From contig CM060731.1 in NCBI GenBank assembly GCA_030704615.1, positions 21,576,001 through 21,640,000 on the forward strand: a stretch of 64,000 nucleotides of DNA, written 5' to 3'. Source of the DNA: Takakia lepidozioides. Lineage: Eukaryota > Streptophyta > Takakiopsida > Takakiales > Takakiaceae. Both the position numbers and the translations under genes were made by a program. Each line of letters starts with the position of its first letter. Positions within the stretch are counted from its first letter, which is position 1. A model generated the notes under the pieces. That model was not told where the DNA came from. It made no database searches and worked only from the letters and a program-made list of their open reading frames with translations. This document shows positions 57,301 through 64,000 of the stretch, one piece after another.

Positions 57301-58369
57301 GCATACACTTCTCATCTGCTCCAATTCATAACAACAGGTGGAACCATGGTTATCTACCACCACATCCACATATGAGAAGAGTTTGTAAGATTCTTGTTTT
57401 ACCAAACCTCATCGTCACAATGCTCCATTCCAGTGCCCATGCATAACCTACAAAGTGTCCTTAACCAGTCACTGTCAACTTGAGAGAAGCTCGAATCCAG
57501 CATAAATCAGCACCACCTCCCCTTGCAGATAATGCACCCTGTCAGAGGTGGGTTCTGTAGAACTCGATAGACCATCATTGAAATTGGCGCTTTCACAATA
57601 CTTTCAAAACACTGACTTGCGATGGAAGGAAAGCCTACTGACCTGCTCCAGGTATGCCAAGCTAGGGCTGACTCGCTTCATCACTGTGCACATCCGCCCT
57701 AACGCCGCCTTCTTCAGCTGCTTGCACCTACAGTACCACTGTTGTCACAATTGTCGCTAATACTTTCGTTCTCACCATTCTTCTAAAAAATGGAAGCCCG
57801 GCCTGACACCTAGGCTTCCCAATTATGACCACAACAGAGGCTTTGCTAGAGAATCTTCACAACAGCTTCCATCAAGTTGAACCAAATCAACTGTTAGAAA
57901 AGACAAAGGCAAATAATTTCATCCTTGACTGTAGATAAGCCAAAGAGGATCTGAGGCAGGACCTATCGGCTTAGATACAAAGCAGTAGAACTGACCTGTA
58001 GAGCGAGTCGCCATACTTGAGAAGACGAACATAATCCTTGGATATCTTCTCTATCAAATTTCGGGCGGTGTTCAGCTGTCCCAGAGCAAGCTTGTAATGA
58101 TCTTTGTCATAGAGGTGATTCAAAAGCTCTCCATAAAAAGGATGGATGTCATCAAGACGTGGAAAGTCCTCCAGGATGGTGGAGATTTTCTCATGGAAGT
58201 TTGTCTGTGTGTACTTAACCTTTCGCATGTAAAACTGCCGAATGCGAGTGATGGCATAGCCCTTATGGACCACAGTTGGCGTCTGCCGCTGAGTACGCGA
58301 CAAAATGATGTCCACGAAATCCTTGCCTGTAGGCACGACCGTTATCTTCTTGAAGTTATAGAGCACCAT
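54317..58369 (-). CDS. NOG1: Nucleolar GTP-binding protein 1 (NOG1), seven exons
   Basis: Conserved GTPase required for 60S ribosomal subunit maturation in the nucleolus, where it sits at the peptide-tunnel exit region of pre-60S particles. Exons in order: 58369-57996, 57727-57643, 57265-57071, 56754-56136, 55958-55753, 55416-55062, 54492-54317, all with GT-AG borders and matching phases. They give 669 residues, the usual NOG1 length. N-terminus [20 protein letters not shown]. GTPase motifs: G1 GYPNVGKS (175-182), G3 DTPG (221-224), G4 NKTD (289-292). The C-terminal half is charged and basic ([29 protein letters not shown]) and ends [19 protein letters not shown]. No lesions seen. Telo-boxes upstream fit co-regulation with ribosome-biogenesis genes. 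Confidence 0.97.
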
Positions 58370-58557
58370 CGTGCCTGCCTTCTCGCTCCCTCGCTCGCAC
58401 TCTGCACCGAAGTCCTTAGATGCTTCTAATGTAAGTTATCGAAGGCAGAATCAGCAATAAAGAAACAACGGAAGAGAGAAAAAGGAACTAGACTTGACAC
58501 ACCACAGACCAGGGAGAGAGCATCCTTTCGAGAGAGTGGATTGCCAGTGGCGGAAGT

Positions 58558-58575
58558 AAACCCTAGAAAACCCTA
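58558..58575 (-). promoter_or_regulatory. Tandem telo-boxes upstream of NOG1
   Basis: AAACCCTA at 58558-58565 and 58568-58575 (plus strand), ~190 nt before the NOG1 ATG. Further AGGGTTTAGGGTTTAG lies at 58753-58768. Telo-boxes are common in plant promoters of ribosomal and ribosome-assembly genes. Confidence 0.6.
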
Positions 58576-58790
58576 GAAGCCAGAAAAGAGGCGCATATCT
58601 GATCCATGATCGATCAAGTCTTACGTAATCTTATCCCTAACTTAGGTCCATTACCTACATAATTAGGGTTCCTGATTTTTGCCTGGTGTTTTTAGTGAGG
58701 AGGGAGGATGTTGTTGCGAGCTCCTAGTACATCTGAAAAACTTTTTTTTTTCAGGGTTTAGGGTTTAGTGGGTAGGTACCAGTGTAACCG

Positions 58791-58826
58791 CCAGGTCCGG
58801 TTCGGGTATCCACGAACCGGACCTGG
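58791..58826. repeat. Perfect 14-nt inverted repeat
   Basis: CCAGGTCCGGTTCG, 8-nt loop, CGAACCGGACCTGG. More CCGGTT/AACCGG words follow to 58920. It lies upstream of NOG1, in a stretch otherwise without genes (58.4-59.43 kb). Confidence 0.85.
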
Positions 58827-59434
58827 CCCACATCTGCAGAACCGGAACCGGCCAATAGGGATCAGCGCAGAACCGGAACTGCCGGTTGAAGTTGGGATCA
58901 CGCGCGTGTGAACCGGCTACTGGGGGGAAACCTCTCAGGCCCGGGTCATGGGTCGCGGCGGGTCACCCCTCGTTCCGTGCGTGGGGCCCGCTGTCTGTCC
59001 CACAGGTGAGAATTAAATACCCAATTATTCAAAAATGAGAGGCCATTGATTTGGAGCTTTTCTTATGAAATTGAAAACATAAAAACATTAGAAGGTCTAG
59101 GGAGAGGATCTAGGGCGCTGGAAGTGTGGTGCAACAAGGCACGTCTTCAAGTGCTCACGTTGCATGCGCAACTCGATGCCTTGGATCGAGCTGTGGATGC
59201 AGTCGTAATCCGATGGATATGCAACATATAGCTTCTGCACGTAGCTGTTCATCTATGGGCGGCTGGAAAGGCAAAGATACTTGCGCGAGCTGCGAGAGAG
59301 AAATGAAATGGTACTTTATTACGCGATAGGGAGTGAGAGAGACTGGTCGAGAGAGCAAAGTAAGTGAGAGGGAGGACCATGAGACATGTAGATTTCTAAG
59401 TAAAGTTTGTGGGTAATACGTAGGACTCGCTACG

Positions 59435-59442
59435 TATATAAA
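59435..59442 (+). promoter_or_regulatory. TATA box of the membrane-protein gene
   Basis: TATATAAA, ~390 nt before the ATG at 59830. Confidence 0.45.
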
Positions 59443-59829
59443 GTGAAGAGAGGAAACATTGGGCTCACCAGGAGCTGGAGGTAACTCCTTTGAACATAAC
59501 GTGTAGTGTACTTCGATGACTCCCGGGCATTTCTTAGCATTAAAAGCTCAGGAGTTAAAGTTCTGAAGAATAGTCGCAATGAGTACGCAAGTTGTTTGGA
59601 CAGCGAGCCGAATTGACGGACTGGATGGATTTCAATCTATATCACGGGAGAGCTCTCGGCACCGCAGATACTGGTCACTCATTCGTCATAGTCTGTGAGG
59701 GAAAGCTGAGGTGATCGCATTAGACTCGCTGGAGATTCATGCCCACAGTTTGTACAACCATTTTTCCACGAACATCCGATTCATTCCTGACCAAGGCTCT
59801 CTAAATATAGAGCAGTGCAGACCCTTAAA

Positions 59830-61515
59830 ATGACAGAGCCCGTAGAAGTAGGTGCCAAAGAAGGAAAGGGAGACCCGGGCCAGCAAGTGGAATGGGGTTG
59901 CACTTTTGCCACTAGCTTCTGCCATGCCGAGGATGGAAGACTACAGCGGGTGCCATTACAAGATTACGATGCAAGTTTTGAGGATGCCTCGAACTACCAC
60001 CGAAGGTCGCTGCACAAGCCTATCCCCTCAGGTAATAAAACATATCTGTCGTATCTGTTATTACACGTACATTTCGTTCGAACGAACATGTTTTGATTAA
60101 TCCTTCTAACGTTCCGGCTTTGAAAGGGGATCAATTGGCTTCTCGAATGTCTTGAAGTTACGTGTTGTACACCTGATTTTCTTCCTCGTGAACTTATAGT
60201 CGTGAGATTGTCAAAGCGTCGACAGCTAATCTGACAAATGAGAAGTCCACTTGTAAGGCTCACCGCCTTCCTAAGTGGACAATTCTTCTTCTACTTCATG
60301 AATACAAGCGGGGCCGTTGTCTGCACTTGGTCCAGGACCAATTGTAAACTAAGAACTGACTCGTACATTTCAAGAATGAGAGACATGAGGTCTACTTGTG
60401 GATGACGGGAGATCTACTTTCTCTAGCTGCAGTGAATTATGTGCATGCATAATCTATGTTGGGAGTCAGCATCTGCGTCCTAGCCTGGCAAAATGTTTCT
60501 TTCTGAGATCATATTAAATTTAATGTTCAGAATGTCAAATGATGAAGTTGATAAGAAAAGAATCTTCACATGTGACCGTATGCATCTCTAGGTACTTGAA
60601 TTCATCGTGCATGGATACTTTTCAAGAGAATTAGACTTCGACGAGCTCGGATCTTTTCAACTATACACACTGGTAGTTATGTCGAAGAGATTTGGTGGTT
60701 TATGTACAAGTGTATAGGCCCTAGATACATGTAGTGAATTACTCTTAGCCCTCATTTTAATGCATGTGCGCAGAAATTGGCAGCTCCACGGGTCTTAAAT
60801 CACCTGTCTGGGACTTGTCTCTGAACATTTAGGTATCTCGGCAACACCGGCCCCGATCATGTGGCCGACCCAAGCAACCTCTATATGGAACACCAGTGAT
60901 GCCATCCCTGGACTTGCAAGCGTGTACTTTCGTAGAGGCGAAGAGATAGATGATACCATGTGTATGGATGCAGGCCATGATGGGAGTATGCCATCTCGGG
61001 AGGTCTTTGCACGTAAGGTTTTGAGAAAGAGGGTGCGAGATTACCAGAAAGAAGTGGACAAGCTGGAGAGGCGAGCCGATGCCTTAAAACAAGATCTCTG
61101 GCAAATGTTCAACATTTTTTTCGTGTTTTTGGGAGTTCTGTTCACGGGCGTCGCTCAGGCCTCGATGTTGCGTTGTAAGCATTTGTGGGTGCCTGTCATT
61201 CTGTGTACTCTTGGGTCCACGGTTGTGGGTGTAGCTACACTCCAAAGGCTTTCCTCTATGCAATTGTGCAAAGTCATGGTTAAGGCGTCGGAAATGGTGC
61301 GGGAATTTGCTTACAAACGGTTGAGTGTGGCTGTGGAAAATGAGCTACCTCAGGATGAGGACTACTTCTTTGAGATGTACTTCCGGGAATTTCAAGGCAC
61401 AGCGAAGAATCTGGTGGCTACTGAGTTCTACAGGCGGAAAGTATACCTTATTGCCTTTATCTTTCTCATCTACTGTGTGATGCTTGCTGCCTTTCGGCAG
61501 ATTCTCTGTCTGTAA
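59830..61515 (+). CDS. Two-exon coiled-coil membrane protein, unknown function
   Basis: Exon 1 (59830-60031) and exon 2 (60833-61515) join at a GT-AG intron of 801 bp with matching phase, giving 294 residues. Residues 1-120 are polar without a signal peptide. About 122-157 is a highly charged coiled coil (FARKVLRKRVRDYQKEVDKL, ERRADALKQDL). TM1 is ~162-180 (FNIFFVFLGVLFTGVAQA), TM2 ~185-205 (LWVPVILCTLGSTVVGVATL), then a loop with EDYFFEMYFREFQGT and TM3 ~271-290 (VYLIAFIFLIYCVMLAAF). I do not recognise the family by name. The intact frame, TATA box and clean intron argue for a real host gene. Exon 2 alone also opens with an ATG (60859), so a shorter form from a second start is possible. Confidence 0.65.
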
Positions 61516-61782
61516 ATCCTTCTCATTCTGAAAAACTTCAAGTGCTCACACAACTCACTACAGTCTCTGTCAACTTAGTAGGTTCCTTTCATGATGGCGA
61601 GTTAAGTTTAGTACAAGAGTATAGGTGGTTGATCGTTCCAATTATTCGAAGCGGAGCAGGCGGATACTCCAAAAGCCCAAGTAGTTTCACGCAGCAATGA
61701 TCCGAGAAGCTAATCTAAGAGGTCGATCTGATCCCGGCCACTTGATCTATTCGCCGATAAGTTAGTATATGGCCTGCGTATA

Positions 61783-62170
61783 CTAGAGTTGTAAGTAATT
61801 ACAATATAACAGACGAAGACGTCGACGATGAAGACCTAGCAATTCCTCCATTCCATTCAAGGCCCAACTTGATGTATTCCCTGCGTTATCCACCAGTCTT
61901 GAATTGTGCATGAGAGGCCGGAGCTCCTTGTGACAATCCGGGAAGCAGCAGTGCCACGCACGATCAATCTCTGCTGCCAATTTTAACGCGGCACAGTCCA
62001 CTTCCAAAGCTCGCAGACTGCTGCGATCGAGGAAATCTCGGCCACATTCCTCTACATATAGAAAACCATGTTCAGGTCAGTCAACATCGCCTCACTAGGC
62101 GGAGTTCCAACTGTGCCGTCTTGTCTTCCGGAGCACCCACATAGGTAGTTGCGCTGTTGGCCAAGGGCCA
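61783..62170 (-). pseudogene. Possible exon(s) of an unrecognised gene
   Basis: Minus strand: after a TTTCAG acceptor (~62175) reads KLALGQQRNYLCGCSGRQDG, then TVGTPPSEAMLTDLNMVFYM. After a second acceptor (TATGTAG) it reads ECGRDFLDRSSLRALEVDCA, ALKLAAEIDRAWHCCFPDCH and on to a stop at 61783. Cys-rich and plausible as coding, but no family, start or full structure is apparent. Confidence 0.25.
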
Positions 62171-62199
62171 ATTTACCTGAAACACCCACACGCGCACCA

Positions 62200-63561
62200 G
62201 AAACAAAAATTTTCATCATTCCTATTAATTATAACACGTTTTTGGCTGCAACAGTGCCCAGTAAACATCTGCTCCTGTGCAGCAATACAATATACATATG
62301 ACGCACGTACTGTCCCAACAGAGGCCTCACTGCACTAAACAACTGTTGCCTGCAGCCCTTGTGAAGTTCTGTCCCACCACACAACAGATACAAGAATCAG
62401 AAACAAAAGTGAAGTATCATACTGCCTTTTCTATAGCAAAAATGGCAACTCATGACGTCCAGTATGAGTCAGGTGCCTATCACAGCAAATGATCGGGAGT
62501 GGCTGCAAGTCGTTAGAGACAAGTATACCCAGTGGGCCCATTGCAAGTCGGCAACCACCGAACACAATCAGGATCTGTCGTCTCGCATCTTCCATGCGAG
62601 ACGGAGACAGAGAGAGAGAGAGCCTCCGCGAAGCCACTTGTTGAGGTCTTAGAGACTCAGGGAAACAACGAGACGGACTCGGGAAGCTGACAAACACCGA
62701 AAATAAAATAAAACAGACGACAAAAAGAAATTGTCACCCGTTAACAAACGGAGAGAAAAGGTGAGCCTGCCGGCAACTGCCACCTTTTTATGAAAAGGTG
62801 CGCCTCTCGACGAGGATGTTGGGTCAAGAAAACCGGCCGGTCAAAGAGACCGCGTGGATACTGGAACCCGTGATGTTATCTGACCGATGGACCCGTGAGA
62901 TACGTGTTCGATAGCAGACCGGGGAAAGCTTCCTAGTGGTTAGGGCTAATCGCGGCGTAAGTGGGAACTTGTAATATATGGATCACGGGTCGTCTTCGTC
63001 TTGGTCGAGCTCGGGTGTGGCGGAGCGTGTGGGGCCCTGTCGTCTTCTGCAAGCGCTTTCCTACAGCGACGAAGCTTGCAGGTTTCCTTTGGCCGCTTCA
63101 GCAGAGTTCCGTGTGGGGCTTTGCAAGAGTAGGGAGATTGAGGACTGGGTTGTCGAGGGATACTTGATTTGGGCCAGATCTCTTATTTGAGTCGGTGGGT
63201 CGTGAGTCGCATAGAACCTCGAATGTTTCCTCGCAATTCTGCTGTCCGTGTTGTGATTTCCTTCCTGGGAGTCTCAGTTGGCAGGCTGAAGGCGTCGGAA
63301 TACTTGTAGTTTGGTTCTTCTCCCCTTTCTTATTTCATGTGTTCTGGCATTGGAAGAGAGGGAAGATAGAGGAGTTGTAATGCTGAAGAGTTAACTTGTT
63401 TTTCTGAGAACTGATTGGTTTTTTTCAACTGAAGTATCTCACATTGTGACAAAAGAGGAATTTGATCACTCGATAGGATCCAGGAAGGTTGGCATACTCA
63501 GAGAGAATCGGAGGCACAGGAGAAGGCAGGGGAATCGCACAACATTCATGAACTGAAAGAA
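62200..63561. other. Upstream region / probable 5' UTR of the SNARE gene
   Basis: No coding sequence recognised. (GA)n at 62606-62625. The stretch 62.95-63.56 kb probably includes promoter, leader and a possible leader intron ending near CTCAG (63500). Confidence 0.35.
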
Positions 63562-64000
63562 ATGCAGATGAAGCCTAGTTCAGCAAGAAGCTCGCAGCGC
63601 GCCCAAAACCCGTTTTATTCCTCGGACGAGGAAGAACCTTCCACATCTGCCAAGGGCTCACGGAGCTCAAACCCCTTTGACGATCAGGTAGCCTCTCATA
63701 CCAAGCAGGGCAAAGGATCCAATCGAGAACAGTTCCACATGCCTAGATTCCACAGCGCGGGCACCGTTGAGTCCCGCAATCCATTTGATGATGAAGATGG
63801 GTTAGCTTCCTCCAAGCCGCCGAGGCGCAATAGTCTTGGTGTCTTCGATAGGAAATCGCTCTTTGAGGATGAGGATGACAGGAGGCCCAATTCAAAGGCA
63901 GGGACCAAAGCTAGTGGTCCTCGCCCTGTGAAAGACCGAGGGGGTTCGTCTTCTTCAGCCAATGCTCTTGTTTCCAGATCTCACGCCGATTCAAAGCAGC
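63562..64000 (+). CDS. SNAP25-type t-SNARE (SNAP33-like), 5' part, cut by window end
   Basis: Open from ATG 63562 (a second in-frame ATG at 63568) to the window end, 146 codons. The N-terminus repeats NPF/NPFDD motifs in an acidic, Ser-rich context (AQNPFYSSDEEEPS, SRSSNPFDDQ, ESRNPFDDEDG, KSLFEDEDD). This is how plant SNAP33/SNAP29-type Qb+Qc SNAREs begin before the first SNARE helix. Those proteins join syntaxins and VAMPs in membrane fusion at the plasma membrane and cell plate. The SNARE helices lie beyond the window, so the assignment rests only on the N-terminal motif pattern. Confidence 0.55.
   Translation, partial: MQMKPSSARSSQRAQNPFYSSDEEEPSTSAKGSRSSNPFDDQVASHTKQGKGSNREQFHMPRFHSAGTVESRNPFDDEDGLASSKPPRRNSLGVFDRKSLFEDEDDRRPNSKAGTKASGPRPVKDRGGSSSSANALVSRSHADSKQ

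Overview
This window looks like nuclear DNA of a land plant, most likely a seed-free one such as a bryophyte. Evidence: two SAUR auxin-response genes, PPR (PLS-type) fragments, spliceosomal GT-AG introns, a plant-type CACTA transposon with Transposase_24 and TNP2 parts, a chromodomain Gypsy element primed by initiator-Met tRNA, and telo-boxes in front of a ribosome-biogenesis gene. The species cannot be named from sequence alone. Nothing prokaryotic was seen.

Layout. 1-5.6 kb: LINE endonuclease fragment, CACTA TNP2 tail (DUF4216-like), a 58-bp minisatellite and an unrecognised zinc-finger-like ORF. 5.7-16.2 kb: an unusual module with a decayed multi-exon minus-strand gene (ParB/sulfiredoxin-like motif), an SPEY-repeat ORF, and a divergent plus-strand gene resembling DUF7869 transposase-like proteins. 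Nine copies of a ~26-nt palindrome occur at gene borders or inside introns of this module; I noticed none elsewhere. 16.2-19.3 kb: AT-rich spacer. 19.3-21.9 kb: two SAUR genes. 22.6-32.1 kb: a LINE split by a CACTA element (22892-31481, TSD GAA on both sides) that itself carries a 5'-truncated LINE. 32.6-37 kb: an unknown relic and a decayed MULE with a SWIM finger. 37.3-42 kb: PPR pseudogene fragments, one split by a 506-bp hAT-like MITE with an exact 8-bp TSD, and scrambled LINE pieces. 42.8-52.9 kb: an L1-like LINE split by a 6980-bp Gypsy chromovirus. 54.3-58.4 kb: an intact seven-exon NOG1 gene. 59.8-61.5 kb: a two-exon membrane protein. 63.6 kb to the end: the 5' part of a probable SNAP25-type SNARE gene.

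Host genes that look functional are the two SAURs, NOG1, the membrane protein and the SNARE gene. Almost everything else is transposon-derived and decayed. The part most worth following up is the 5.7-16.2 kb module: a candidate undescribed mobile element that combines an RNase-H-fold transposase candidate, a ParB/Srx-like protein and a dispersed palindrome family.
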